Assembly: GCA_028689775.1 (NCBI GenBank) | Contig: JAQVCM010000018.1 | Span: 1 to 64,000, forward strand | Length of the DNA stretch: 64,000 nucleotides | From: Crocinitomicaceae bacterium | GTDB taxonomy: Bacteria; Bacteroidota; Bacteroidia; Flavobacteriales_D; Crocinitomicaceae | Direction of reading: 5' to 3' | Part shown: positions 17,405 through 26,713 of the stretch, piece by piece | How the letters are laid out: every line of letters begins with the position of its first letter | How positions within the stretch are numbered: position 1 is the first letter of the stretch | The notes under the pieces: generated by a model | Seen by the model: the letters and a program-made list of their open reading frames with translations, nothing else | Told to the model about the DNA's origin: nothing | The model's database searches: none | Made by a program: the position numbers and the translations under genes

Positions 17405-18468
17405 GTCAAAATACACCAAACACAACATTGATCGTAGGATCTGGATTAGCGGGAATATGCATTGCGTATGAATTGCATAAAAAACAAATTCCTTTTCAAA
17501 TTATCGATAGCGGCGTCAACGTTTCAACAGACATCGCCGCAGGAATCATCAATCCAATTGTGTTTAGAAGAGTGACAACCAGTTGGAGAGTCTCCGATTT
17601 TATTCCTGAAGCGCTCAAATTCTACGAAGAACTTACCGCTGCTTGGGGAAACACTTACTTTAAAGAAATTCCCATTCGGAGGGCATTTTCTCATCAACAG
17701 GAAGTTGATCTGTGGTTAAAAAAACAAGAACTTCCTGAATTTACGCCATACCTGAAACCACTGGATGAAGATGATGAAAAATGCAACAAAGTAATTAACA
17801 CATTTGGAACGGGGAAAGTATATCAATCCGGATACGTAGAAGCCTCTCTTTTACTAAAAGATGCTCTGATATGGTTGGAATCGGAAAACTATTTGAGAAA
17901 AGAAACATTCGTGCATGCGGACTTAGATCCCGAAACGGGAGCTTATCATGGTGAAAACTTCAAAGACATCATTTTTTGCGAAGGATATCAAGGTGTATAC
18001 AATCCTTGGTTTTCATACCTTCCGCTCGAAACAACGAAAGGAGAGGTTTTAACCATCGAATCAAAAGGATTGACCGAAGAAGAGTCTGTCAACCGAAAAT
18101 GTTTTGTGATGCCGATTGGAAATCATCGCTTTAAAGTGGGCGCAACGTACGAATGGAACACGGCAAATACAGAAATAACTGAAGAAGGAAAAAATACAAT
18201 CTGTGAAAATTTTAAATCGCTTACGAAAGAAGATTTCACCATTGTCTCGCAGAAAGCAGGAATTAGACCTACGACTTTAGACAGACGACCATTAATTGGA
18301 AGTCATCACATCTACAAAAAGTTAAAAATATTTAATGGTTTAGGCGCAAAAGGATTTTTAATTGCACCTTTGTTAGCTAAAGAGTTTATTATATCAATCG
18401 AAAATAACATTTCAATAGATAAAGAAGTAAACGTTGAACGTTACAACCGACTACTAAACAAAAATTAA
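17401..18468 (+). CDS. FAD-dependent oxidoreductase (DAO fold)
   Basis: The 355-residue product begins with a dinucleotide-binding motif (LIVGSGLAGICIAYEL, residues 11-26) and ends with the second FAD-contact region (GLGAKGFLIAPLLAKEF), the pattern of D-amino-acid oxidase or glycine oxidase type enzymes. The middle contains AGIRPTTLDRRPLIG, typical of this fold. It oxidises an amine or amino acid, but the substrate cannot be read from sequence. It overlaps the ComF-like gene by 4 nt and is 3 nt before the kinase gene, so all three are one operon. Confidence 0.85.
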   Translation: MSQNTPNTTLIVGSGLAGICIAYELHKKQIPFQIIDSGVNVSTDIAAGIINPIVFRRVTTSWRVSDFIPEALKFYEELTAAWGNTYFKEIPIRRAFSHQQEVDLWLKKQELPEFTPYLKPLDEDDEKCNKVINTFGTGKVYQSGYVEASLLLKDALIWLESENYLRKETFVHADLDPETGAYHGENFKDIIFCEGYQGVYNPWFSYLPLETTKGEVLTIESKGLTEEESVNRKCFVMPIGNHRFKVGATYEWNTANTEITEEGKNTICENFKSLTKEDFTIVSQKAGIRPTTLDRRPLIGSHHIYKKLKIFNGLGAKGFLIAPLLAKEFIISIENNISIDKEVNVERYNRLLNKN

Positions 18469-18471
18469 AAG

Positions 18472-19713
18472 TTGAAAAAAGTTTGGGATATACTTATGAA
18501 CTATGGTCTTCACGAAACGGAAAACACCCGCTTCAATGATCACGTAAAAAGTGTCAACTTCATTGTTTTGGTATGGACTCCAATCTTAATTTTACTCACC
18601 TTATTGTTTTTTAAAAACGGAGATACTCAATATGCGTTGTTGACAACTTTCACACTGTTTTTAATGATTTTCACCCTTGTCTTGAATAAGAATAAAAATC
18701 TAATTATATCTACTGCCACTTTCTTACTAACAGTCAATTTTACCTTACTACTCATTAATGTCACTCTTGAGTTTAGTTACGGAACCTATTTGTATTTTTT
18801 TCCACTTTTCGCTAGTGTTACCTATTTGTTTCCCTTGCCGAAATTTAAAACAAACTTAACACTGGTGTTGTCGGTGATTATATCGATGCATTTATCAAGC
18901 TATATCATTGTAACGGAGTTTCCATCCAAAAACATCGTTACAACGCAACAAATCTTTTTGACAAGAATGAATCACATCAGTGCATTTGTCCTAACATTTA
19001 TGATTATCATCAAATTCATCTTGGTGCAATCCAGACAGAATAAACAACTTGATAAAATCATCAAAGACCATACAAAACAAAATATCCTTTTAGAAGAAAC
19101 GCTTAAGGACAGAAACATCCTCTTATCTGAAATTCACCACCGAACAAAAAACAACTTAGCAATCGTATCCAGCATACTCAACTTACAACGATCTCAAGTA
19201 GAAAACAAAGAGTTAGACAACATCCTTTTGGATTGCTCCAATCGCGTCCATTCCATTGCTGCTGTTCATCAAAAACTATACGAGAAAGGCGATTTTTCCA
19301 TCGTAGACTTTAATGCTTATATGAGCGGACTCATCAGCGACCTGCAAAGAACCCTTTTTCCAAAAGACAAAACCATTGTCTTAAGTACAGACATAGAGTC
19401 CTTTGACATTAAAACAGACCAAGCTGTTTCGTGTGCGCTAATACTGAATGAAGTAATCACCAACTCGATCAAATACGCTTTCAACGCACCCAATCATGAA
19501 TACAAGATTGATATTCGCGTGAGTCTCATCTCGAATCAAGTTGTAATGATGATCCACGATAACGGACCAGGATTCGAAGCGTATGAGAAAAACAACCACA
19601 AGAGTTCTTTGGGAATGAGCTTGGTAGAAGCTTTGACGGAACAATTGGAAGGCAGCTACGAATACCATCACGTTGGCGGTACAACTTTTACGCTTACTTT
19701 CAAACTAAATTAA
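18472..19713 (+). CDS. Membrane sensor histidine kinase (HisKA_2 type)
   Basis: The product has up to 413 residues. About six transmembrane helices fill residues 28-185, followed by a short coiled linker. The phosphoacceptor segment SEIHHRTKNNLAIV (His222/223) is of the HisKA_2 type. The ATPase domain has an N box (ALILNEVITNSIKYAF), G1 (IHDNGPGF) and G2 (SSLGMSLVEAL). No periplasmic sensor domain is visible, so it may sense a membrane signal. No response regulator gene is adjacent. The start is either TTG 18472, 3 nt after the previous stop, or ATG 18496 (MNYGLHETE); the latter is conservative. Confidence 0.88.
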   Translation: MKKVWDILMNYGLHETENTRFNDHVKSVNFIVLVWTPILILLTLLFFKNGDTQYALLTTFTLFLMIFTLVLNKNKNLIISTATFLLTVNFTLLLINVTLEFSYGTYLYFFPLFASVTYLFPLPKFKTNLTLVLSVIISMHLSSYIIVTEFPSKNIVTTQQIFLTRMNHISAFVLTFMIIIKFILVQSRQNKQLDKIIKDHTKQNILLEETLKDRNILLSEIHHRTKNNLAIVSSILNLQRSQVENKELDNILLDCSNRVHSIAAVHQKLYEKGDFSIVDFNAYMSGLISDLQRTLFPKDKTIVLSTDIESFDIKTDQAVSCALILNEVITNSIKYAFNAPNHEYKIDIRVSLISNQVVMMIHDNGPGFEAYEKNNHKSSLGMSLVEALTEQLEGSYEYHHVGGTTFTLTFKLN

Positions 19714-19891
19714 AATTTCATGCTCAATAAAATATACTTTTTTAACGTTTAAAAAAGATTTTCGAATCGATAAAAGCAATAAAAAGTATCCCTTAAAGCG
19801 TAAAATATCAGTAAAAAAATAAAGAATAAAAAGCTAAAGCGTTGTTCACCACACGCAATCAGAAAGTAAATTACAATTATATGCTTAATAA

Positions 19892-19923
19892 TTTTGTTTT
19901 TTGATGAAGATATTCTTTCTTTG
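19892..19923 (+). promoter_or_regulatory. Probable acpP promoter
   Basis: TTTTG (19892-19896), 19 nt and TTTCTTTG (19916-19923) match the Bacteroidota consensus except for one base in the -7 box. Predicted transcription start about 19927, 27 nt before the ATG. Confidence 0.45.
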
Positions 19924-19953
19924 CAACCAGAATTAATCATTAAATAATTAGAA

Positions 19954-20187
19954 ATGTCTGATATCAAGTCAAAAGTAATCGCAATTATCGTAGATAAATT
20001 GGGTGTTGAAGAGAGCGAAGTAACTACCGCTGCAAGTTTCACAAATGATCTAGGAGCTGACTCTTTAGATACAGTAGAATTGATTATGGAATTCGAAAAA
20101 GAATTCAATATTGCTATTCCAGACGATCAAGCTGAGACTATCCAAACTGTTGGTGATGCTGTTTCTTACATCGAGAAAAACGCATAA
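19954..20187 (+). CDS. acpP: Acyl carrier protein
   Basis: The 77-residue acidic helical protein has the phosphopantetheine motif [10 protein letters not shown], Ser37 carrying the prosthetic group. It shuttles acyl chains in type II fatty-acid synthesis. It is followed 35 nt later by fabF, the usual partner, and both are probably co-transcribed with rnc from the promoter at 19892-19923. The length and all core residues are standard. Confidence 0.98.
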   Translation: MSDIKSKVIAIIVDKLGVEESEVTTAASFTNDLGADSLDTVELIMEFEKEFNIAIPDDQAETIQTVGDAVSYIEKNA

Positions 20188-20222
20188 TCCAAAAAATTTA
20201 TTGTTGAATTAAGACATTCTGT

Positions 20223-21476
20223 ATGGAATTAAAGAGAGTTGTTGTTACGGGTTTAGGTGCGCTTACGCCGATAGGCAATACGCTTACTGAGTATTGGGAT
20301 AACCTGTTATTGGGTAAGAGTGGTGCAGCTATAATCAAACAATTCGATGCGTCAAAATTCAAAACTCAATTTGCTTGCGAAATAAAAAACTTCAACGTGG
20401 AAGATTTCATGGAGAAGAAAGAAGCTCGCAAATTGGATCAATTTTCTCAATACGCCATGGTTTCAGCTACTGAAGCTATGGCGGATTCAGGCTTGATGGA
20501 ATCCAATCCAAATCAAGATCGAATCGGAGTTATTTGGGGTTCGGGCATTGGTGGTTTAAAGACATTCCAAGACGAAGCTCAAAACTTTTTCGCTGGAGAT
20601 GGTACTCCGAAATTTAACCCGTTCTTTATCCCGAAAATGATTTCAGATATTGCATCTGGACACATTTCAATCAAGTACGGCTTACGAGGTCCAAATTATG
20701 TAACTGTTTCTGCATGTGCATCTTCAACGAATGCCATTATTGATGCTTTCAACTTAATTCGTTTAGGCAAAGCAGACGCCATCGTTACTGGTGGTTCTGA
20801 AGCAGCTGTGAACGAAATGGGAATGGGTGGATTTAATGCTTTGCGTGCACTTTCAACCAGAAACGAGTCTCCTGAAACTGCTTCAAGACCTTTCGATTTA
20901 GATCGCGATGGTTTTGTTTTAGGCGAAGGTGCTGGTGCTTTAATTTTGGAAGAATACGAACATGCAATCAAGCGCGGAGCGAAAATTTACGCCGAAATCG
21001 CTGGAGGCGGTATGTCGGGTGATGCTTATCACATGACAGCTCCTCACCCAGAGGGAATTGGAGCTCGTAACGTAATGATTTCCGCTTTGGAAGATGCGGA
21101 AATGACACCAGAACAAGTTGATTATGTAAATGTACACGGTACATCTACGCCACTTGGTGACATTGCGGAAACAAAAGCAATCAAATCTGTTTTTGGGGAT
21201 CATGCCTATACCATGAACATCAGTTCAACGAAGTCAATGACTGGTCACTTGTTAGGCGCAGCTGGTGCAATTGAAGCAATTGCTTGTATCATGGCCGTTA
21301 AACATGACATTGTTCCTCCAACAATCAATCATTTTACAGACGATCCAGAATTTGATCCACGTCTGAATTTCACATTTAACGCACCACAAAAAAGAGTTGT
21401 CAATGTTGCTATCTCCAATACATTTGGATTTGGTGGACATAATACTTCTGTGATTGTCAAGAAATTTACGAAATAA
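20223..21476 (+). CDS. fabF: Beta-ketoacyl-ACP synthase II
   Basis: The 417-residue condensing enzyme elongates acyl-ACP with malonyl-ACP. The catalytic Cys165 lies in VSACASSTNAI. The two active His residues are in VHGTSTPLGD and in the TGHLLGAAGA segment, and the closing glycine loop is NTFGFGGHN. It has the usual full length and starts with MELKRVVVTGLGALTPIG. It lies 35 nt after acpP, and its stop is 2 nt before the start of rnc, an arrangement common in Bacteroidota. Confidence 0.98.
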   Translation: MELKRVVVTGLGALTPIGNTLTEYWDNLLLGKSGAAIIKQFDASKFKTQFACEIKNFNVEDFMEKKEARKLDQFSQYAMVSATEAMADSGLMESNPNQDRIGVIWGSGIGGLKTFQDEAQNFFAGDGTPKFNPFFIPKMISDIASGHISIKYGLRGPNYVTVSACASSTNAIIDAFNLIRLGKADAIVTGGSEAAVNEMGMGGFNALRALSTRNESPETASRPFDLDRDGFVLGEGAGALILEEYEHAIKRGAKIYAEIAGGGMSGDAYHMTAPHPEGIGARNVMISALEDAEMTPEQVDYVNVHGTSTPLGDIAETKAIKSVFGDHAYTMNISSTKSMTGHLLGAAGAIEAIACIMAVKHDIVPPTINHFTDDPEFDPRLNFTFNAPQKRVVNVAISNTFGFGGHNTSVIVKKFTK

Positions 21477-21478
21477 AG

Positions 21479-22201
21479 TTGTTCAAAAATCTATTTTCGA
21501 GGTCGCCAAAACGTTCCGAAGAAGATTTACGTCTGATCCGGTTTATCATCAAACGATTTGGGTATCATCCAAAAAATGTGAGCTATTTTTATGAGGCAAT
21601 TACTCATAAATCGTACAGTAATTTAGTGGAAAATGAAACCTCCAACGAGCGCTTAGAGTATTTAGGAGATGCCGTATTGGATGCTGTTGTTGCTGAATTA
21701 TTATTCCTTAAATTCCCAGAAGAAGACGAAGGTTTTCTTACAAAAATAAAATCCAAAGTAGTGAGTAGAAGAACCTTGTCTGAAATTGGCGAGGAACTAA
21801 ACTTGCGAGAAATCATCCGGTATCACAAAGGAAGAACCATCAATCTTTCCAGTTTGGAAGGCAATGCGTTTGAGGCAATGATGGGAGCAATTTACTTAGA
21901 CGGTGGCTTTGAAGCGGTGCGGAAATGTATCAATCACACCATCCTAAGAAACTATGCTGATTTGAACAAAATTCTAGAAGAAGAAATAGACTTCAAATCC
22001 AAACTTTTTATCTGGAGTCAGAAAAAACACCTCAACTTAAAGTTTGTTGTTCTAGAAGAAGGTTGCATTGATGGAAATTGGAGGTATGAAATGATCGTAC
22101 AAATCAACGATACGTTGTACGGAAAAGGAATTGGAAGTTCTAAAAAGTTAGCAGAACAAGTTGCTGCCAAAGAAACTTTACTTTTAATGGGAGAGATTTA
22201 A
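21479..22201 (+). CDS. rnc: Ribonuclease III
   Basis: The 240-residue product has the RNase III signature NERLEYLGDAVLDAV (about 56-70) with metal-binding acidic residues, and a second acidic site in EGNAFEAMMGAIYLDGGF. A C-terminal double-stranded RNA binding domain (about 167-238, ending SSKKLAEQVAAKETLLLMG) follows. It cuts dsRNA during rRNA processing. It begins with a TTG codon at 21479, two bases after the fabF stop. No closer ATG would keep the N-terminus, so the TTG start and coupling with fabF are likely. Confidence 0.95.
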   Translation: MFKNLFSRSPKRSEEDLRLIRFIIKRFGYHPKNVSYFYEAITHKSYSNLVENETSNERLEYLGDAVLDAVVAELLFLKFPEEDEGFLTKIKSKVVSRRTLSEIGEELNLREIIRYHKGRTINLSSLEGNAFEAMMGAIYLDGGFEAVRKCINHTILRNYADLNKILEEEIDFKSKLFIWSQKKHLNLKFVVLEEGCIDGNWRYEMIVQINDTLYGKGIGSSKKLAEQVAAKETLLLMGEI

Positions 22202-22279
22202 TATTTTCTTCACAAACAGATAACCTTTAACAAGTCGTTTTCTCCAGAATTATTTGTAACTTCGATGTAATAATTCTGC

Positions 22280-22705
22280 ATGGCAAAGATACAAAAATAC
22301 ACCCTTTTTTTAGAGACTGATTACGATTATGAAATGATTGGCATTTGTTCTCATCACAGCGACTACCGCTTAGTTTGGGGCATCAATGAACTCCTTCGTA
22401 TCCACCTTGCGAAAGCATCAGACTTGTTTGAAGTGAATCAAAAAAAGAACGAAAAATCAGGTCATGCTTATTATTTTCAACACGATGAAGACAATTTATT
22501 AGACATTTATTTGATCAAGAATAAAGCAGAAGGTAAATTTCTAATTCCTGAAAAACAGCAAATCGATTACTTCCTTTTTTTAAAAAACAATGCTACTTTT
22601 GACGTATCTGAATGGCTTGTGAAATTAAAAAATCATCCGAGTGTTTTAGCTGCTTTTGAATTTGACCCAACCGAATTCGAATCCACTGAAAACCTTTCAT
22701 TTTAA
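22280..22705 (+). CDS. IPExxxVDY family protein
   Basis: The 141-residue product carries the hallmark segment LIPEKQQIDYFLFL (about 93-106), the Ile-Pro-Glu...(Val/Ile)-Asp-Tyr motif that names this Bacteroidota family. The C-terminus has FEFDPTEFES. Family members lie between rnc and pyk in many Flavobacteriales, as here; their function is not known. No signal peptide or membrane segment is present, so it is cytoplasmic. Gaps are 78 nt after rnc and 41 nt before pyk. Confidence 0.88.
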   Translation: MAKIQKYTLFLETDYDYEMIGICSHHSDYRLVWGINELLRIHLAKASDLFEVNQKKNEKSGHAYYFQHDEDNLLDIYLIKNKAEGKFLIPEKQQIDYFLFLKNNATFDVSEWLVKLKNHPSVLAAFEFDPTEFESTENLSF

Positions 22706-22746
22706 CACTAGAAATAAAATGGCATTTGCCATCAAAAAATAAGTAC

Positions 22747-24165
22747 ATGAAAAGAACAAAAATTGTAGCAACATTAGGACCGGCTTCATCCGATAAAGAA
22801 ACGCTGAGAAAAATGTTTTTAGAAGGTTTAAATGTTTGTCGTTTAAACTTCTCTCACGGCGCATACAAAGATCATGAAGCTGTAATCAAAATTATCCGCG
22901 AATTAAACGATGAAACAGGACTGAATGTCGCTATTTTAGCAGACTTGCAAGGTCCTAAAATTCGGGTTTACGAAGTAGAAAACAACGGAGTGATGTTGGA
23001 AAATGGCAAAAACATAACCATTACCACTGAAAAGATGATGGGAACTGCTGAAAAAATTGCCATCAACTACGAACAGCTCCCTGCAGATGCAAAACCAGGT
23101 GAAAGAATTCTATTGGATGATGGAAAATTGGCTTTGGAAGTGGTCAGCACGGATGGTTCAAAAAACATTGTTGCAAAAATTATACACGGTGGAATCTTGT
23201 CTTCTCGAAAAGGAGTCAATTTACCAAATACCAAAGTATCACTTCCTTCCTTGACGAAAAAAGACAGAGAAGATCTTGATTTCGCATTGGAACAAAATGT
23301 GGATTGGATTGGATTGTCATTTGTTCGCTCAGCGAGAGATATTATCGAATTGAAGCATCTAATTAGTGCTGTTCACGGTAAAGCAAAAGTGATTGCAAAA
23401 ATTGAAAAACCAGAAGCAGTTGAAGACATTGATGAAATCATCGTTGAAAGTGATGGTTTGATGGTTGCTCGTGGAGATTTAGGAGTAGAAGTTCCATATC
23501 AAAACGTACCCTTGATCCAAAAAATGTTGATTAGAAAATGTATTCAACACGCCAAACCATGTATTGTGGCAACACAAATGATGGAAAGCATGATTACCAA
23601 CATTTCACCAACACGTGCAGAAGTAAATGACGTTGCAAATGCTGTTTTAGATGGTGCTGACGCAGTAATGCTTTCTGCCGAAACATCGGTAGGTAAATTT
23701 CCTGTTGAAGTGATCAGAACGATGTCTAACATTGTAATCGAAATGGAAACATTTGAAGGCATTTACAACAAAGAGTTACTTCCAGAAAAAAACAAAGTTC
23801 GTTTTATCTCAGACTCCATCTGTTTCAATGCTTGCCGATTGGCACAACGAGTAGAAGCAGATGCAATTGTTGGAATGTCTTATTCTGGTTATACAGCTTA
23901 TAAATTGGCTTCGCAAAGACCAAAAGCAGAGATCTTTATCTTTACGAGCAACACACAAATTTTAACACAACTAAATCTACTTTGGGGAGTAAAAGGATTT
24001 TTTTATGATTCCAAGGTAAGTACAGATCACACCATTGCTGACATTAAGTACCTTTTAAAGAAACAAGGTTTGGTAAAAGAAGGTCAAATGATTATTAACA
24101 TCTCTTCCATTCCGATTGAGGAAAATGGAAAAACAAACATGCTTAAATTAAGTTATGTTGAATAA
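22747..24165 (+). CDS. pyk: Pyruvate kinase
   Basis: The 472-residue glycolytic enzyme converts phosphoenolpyruvate and ADP to pyruvate and ATP. Visible motifs are KIVATLGPAS at the N-terminus, VCRLNFSHG, the signature IAKIEKPEAVEDIDEII with the catalytic Lys, MVARGDLGVE (metal site) and CIVATQMMESM. The C-terminal allosteric domain is complete. The ATG at 22747 (MKRTKIVATLG) is preferred to the in-frame TTG 22726, which adds seven residues not seen in the family. It ends before a strong hairpin at 24193-24232. Confidence 0.97.
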   Translation: MKRTKIVATLGPASSDKETLRKMFLEGLNVCRLNFSHGAYKDHEAVIKIIRELNDETGLNVAILADLQGPKIRVYEVENNGVMLENGKNITITTEKMMGTAEKIAINYEQLPADAKPGERILLDDGKLALEVVSTDGSKNIVAKIIHGGILSSRKGVNLPNTKVSLPSLTKKDREDLDFALEQNVDWIGLSFVRSARDIIELKHLISAVHGKAKVIAKIEKPEAVEDIDEIIVESDGLMVARGDLGVEVPYQNVPLIQKMLIRKCIQHAKPCIVATQMMESMITNISPTRAEVNDVANAVLDGADAVMLSAETSVGKFPVEVIRTMSNIVIEMETFEGIYNKELLPEKNKVRFISDSICFNACRLAQRVEADAIVGMSYSGYTAYKLASQRPKAEIFIFTSNTQILTQLNLLWGVKGFFYDSKVSTDHTIADIKYLLKKQGLVKEGQMIINISSIPIEENGKTNMLKLSYVE

Positions 24166-24192
24166 ACAGAACTAAGTATAAAATAAGAACAT

Positions 24193-24232
24193 AAAAAAGG
24201 CTGTCTCCATTTCAAGGAAGACAGCCTTTTTT
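24193..24232 (+). terminator. Bidirectional terminator between pyk and the barrel gene
   Basis: AAAAAAGGCTGTCT and AGACAGCCTTTTTT arms around a 12-nt loop. It has T runs in both directions and serves two convergent genes. Confidence 0.85.
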
Positions 24233-24247
24233 AATATAAATACGTGC

Positions 24248-24775
24248 TTATTTTATTGCGAAACGTGCAGCAATACTTCCGTATAAAGCAAATCCAACAC
24301 GTGGAAATAATCTCAAAGCAGGAGAAGCATCAATGGCTAAGTTCAAAGGAATTTTAGCAAAAGTATATTCTAATCCAATTACGCCATCCAAACCTCCAAA
24401 CGCTCTGTGACCGGTATAACGATTTCCAAAATAAAAATCATCATCGTAATAATTATCGTAATAGGCTGCGTTGTATTTATTATAATAGCTTCGAGAGTAC
24501 GTCCAAAAACCAACATCAACACCTCCACCATAGTACCAGCTTAAACCGTCTTGAATTGGATTATTAATTTCGTATAAACCTTGCAACCAAATGAAATTGG
24601 ATCCACCACCAATAGAACCTTCGAATGCAGCGCGTCCTCCTAAATTATGCTTTACGTTTAAAGCTCCGATTCCAGAGAAACCTCCTTTTATACCGATTGC
24701 AGTCGAATAATCTTGAGAGAAGCCAAAGTTTGCTATAAGAAAGCAAAGAGAGGCAATTAAAAATGTCTTTTTCAT
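24248..24775 (-). CDS. Small outer-membrane beta-barrel-like protein
   Basis: The 175-residue product has a signal peptide (to about FGFSQ) and alternating hydrophobic strands with many Gly and aromatic residues. These include a striking Tyr/Asp/Asn-rich stretch in the middle (about 97-116), probably an exposed loop, and a C-terminal strand ending RFAIK. It fits small outer-membrane barrels of Bacteroidota (opacity-like), with no known ligand. It stands alone and faces pyk. Low certainty on function. Confidence 0.75.
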   Translation of the reverse strand: MKKTFLIASLCFLIANFGFSQDYSTAIGIKGGFSGIGALNVKHNLGGRAAFEGSIGGGSNFIWLQGLYEINNPIQDGLSWYYGGGVDVGFWTYSRSYYNKYNAAYYDNYYDDDFYFGNRYTGHRAFGGLDGVIGLEYTFAKIPLNLAIDASPALRLFPRVGFALYGSIAARFAIK

Positions 24776-24895
24776 GATAAATTATTTTAGTTTTCATTGG
24801 TAGATAAATTACTCACTATTGAGAATTGATCTAACAAAAACAAAAATAAAGAAACCAAGACTACCTTGTGAAATTTTTAACTTTTGTTATGGATA

Positions 24896-25639
24896 TTAAA
24901 AAAGAGAAATACTCAATCCCAGCTCCAAACCATTAATTTGATTCACTTGGTCTGTATCAAAATACGGAGTGAGATTATACGATGCTGTCAATGCCCAGTT
25001 TCGAAAGCCAATTCGAGTATGTATACCCACGATAAAACGATTCAAATCCTGAAAACCAACTACTTTATGAAAGGTCGATTTTCCATCTTGCTCTCCGTAA
25101 GTTTTCGTTTTTGGTCGAATTTGCATTCCCAATCTACCTCCAACTTGAAATTTAAAATGTTGCCAACCCGGTGTTCTAAATCTCAATTCAAGCGGAATGA
25201 ACAAGGTGTTTGTTTTGAAAATAGATTTCGTTAGGCCTGGAAATGTTGCTTGAGAAACGAGCTGTGTTTGAATTGAATTATTCAAATTACTTACCACTTC
25301 TCGTGAGCGAATTTTAACATGTCCATATCCTAAACCAATTCCAAGAGAAACGGTGTTTTTGTTGGTTAACGGAATGTCGAAAAGAAACTGCGTATTGAAG
25401 CCAATGGAAGCCCAATGGTTTTCAAAGGGCTTCGTATTTTGTGTCATCCAATCACTGTGAACAAGATCGATAATAAACCGGTCGTATTTGCGAGCATCCG
25501 TCAGTTTTGATGATTTAAAACCATCATAAAACCATAAAATACCCGGTCTATTTCTGGTTACTAAATCTGGATCTGGAGATTGAGCAAACAAGAATTTTGC
25601 AGAAAGAAGAAGTATCAATAAAAAGAGAAATCTAGTCAT
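24896..25639 (-). CDS. Outer-membrane beta-barrel protein (PorT-like shape)
   Basis: The 247-residue product starts at ATG 25639 (MTRFLFLLILLL), which begins a clear signal peptide ending FLFAQ; an upstream in-frame extension would put 47 polar residues in front and overlap galE, so I reject it. The mature part shows barrel-type strands (IGLGYGHVKI, FKFQVGGRLGMQI, LTASYNLTPYF) and ends in a terminal aromatic (SISLF). It overlaps the end of galE by 8 nt, so the two are co-transcribed. It resembles the PorT-type or general outer-membrane barrel domains, without a specific assignment. Confidence 0.75.
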   Translation of the reverse strand: MTRFLFLLILLLSAKFLFAQSPDPDLVTRNRPGILWFYDGFKSSKLTDARKYDRFIIDLVHSDWMTQNTKPFENHWASIGFNTQFLFDIPLTNKNTVSLGIGLGYGHVKIRSREVVSNLNNSIQTQLVSQATFPGLTKSIFKTNTLFIPLELRFRTPGWQHFKFQVGGRLGMQIRPKTKTYGEQDGKSTFHKVVGFQDLNRFIVGIHTRIGFRNWALTASYNLTPYFDTDQVNQINGLELGLSISLF

Positions 25640-26675
25640 TCTTAGGTCTGTTATTTTCCCATCTCCACGCATCTTCAATCGCTTGAAAAATGGAAAATTT
25701 ACTTTCCCACTGAAGCATTTCTTTTGCTTTAATTGGATTTGCATAAATTTCAGGAATGTCACCACTTCTTTTTGGACCATATTCCCAACTCAATGGTTTC
25801 CCGATCACTTTTTCAAAAGCTTGAACCATTTCTAAAACACTTGTCCCTTTTCCTGTTCCAATATTGAAAATTTCAATTCCTGGATTGGTTTGAAGGTCTA
25901 GCCATTTGATAGCTGAAACGTGCGCATCTGCGAGGTCACAAACGTGAATATAATCCCGAATGCACGTGCCGTCTTCCGTATCGTAATCGTTTCCAAAAAC
26001 CGTCAATTTTTCTCTAATTCCCACTGCAGTTTGTGTAATGTACGGCAGTAAATTATTTGGAATACCTTGCGGCAATTCTCCGATCTCTCCGGATGCATGT
26101 GCGCCAATTGGATTGAAATATCTTAAAAGAGCCACATTACTTCTACTACTAGAAGCAATCCAATCTTGCAGGATTTGTTCGCCAATTAATTTGGTGTTCC
26201 CGTATGGTGAATCTGGATTCAAATGAATGGAATCTTCCGTAACAACAGATTTCCCTGTGGTACTTTTCGGATTTCCGTAAACCGTACAAGAAGATGAAAA
26301 AACGAGACTTTTCGTATTGTATTTATCCATCATTCTCAGGATGGAAATTAAACTTGATAGATTATTATCGTAGTATTTGAGTGGATCACTTACTGATTCA
26401 CCAACTGCTTTGTCTGCAGCAAAGTGAATTACTCCTTCAAAGTTGTATTTTGAGAACAAGGAATCCAAGACTTCAACATCTTGACAAGCAGCATCAACCG
26501 CAATAATTTTTTGATTCGTTAATTTCTCTAGTCGTTCTGGAATAAATCGTTCAGAATTACGGAAATCGTCAATAATTACAGGGGTATATCCTGCTTCAAT
26601 AAGTTCCACAACTGTATGTGACCCAATAAATCCAGCTCCTCCAGTAACTAGAATGTGTTTTTGTTTTGTACTCAT
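25632..26675 (-). CDS. galE: UDP-glucose 4-epimerase
   Basis: The 347-residue extended-SDR enzyme interconverts UDP-glucose and UDP-galactose for envelope sugars. The NAD motif is TGGAGFIGSH (residues 11-20). The catalytic pair is in SPYGNTKLIGE (Tyr and Lys), with SSSCTVYG carrying the catalytic Ser/Thr. ALLRYFNPIGAH and DGTCIRDYIHVCDLADAH are strong family markers. The ATG at 26675 is chosen over an in-frame TTG at 26684 because a -7 promoter box (26682-26689) covers that TTG. Confidence 0.95.
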   Translation of the reverse strand: MSTKQKHILVTGGAGFIGSHTVVELIEAGYTPVIIDDFRNSERFIPERLEKLTNQKIIAVDAACQDVEVLDSLFSKYNFEGVIHFAADKAVGESVSDPLKYYDNNLSSLISILRMMDKYNTKSLVFSSSCTVYGNPKSTTGKSVVTEDSIHLNPDSPYGNTKLIGEQILQDWIASSSRSNVALLRYFNPIGAHASGEIGELPQGIPNNLLPYITQTAVGIREKLTVFGNDYDTEDGTCIRDYIHVCDLADAHVSAIKWLDLQTNPGIEIFNIGTGKGTSVLEMVQAFEKVIGKPLSWEYGPKRSGDIPEIYANPIKAKEMLQWESKFSIFQAIEDAWRWENNRPKND

Positions 26676-26681
26676 AAGTTC

Positions 26682-26709
26682 CAAAGATAAAGATTTTGAT
26701 TTAACTTTG
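26682..26709. promoter_or_regulatory. Divergent -7 boxes between galE and the small membrane protein
   Basis: Minus strand TATCTTTG (26682-26689) faces galE and plus strand TAACTTTG (26702-26709) faces the gene at 26714. Both match TAnnTTTG exactly and each sits only 4-6 nt from its start codon, so both mRNAs would be almost leaderless. Confidence 0.5.
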
Positions 26710-26713
26710 GTGA

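Noticed and set aside
25640..25780. N-terminal extension of the barrel gene overlapping galE
   Set aside because: It would place 47 polar residues before a clear signal peptide at 25639.
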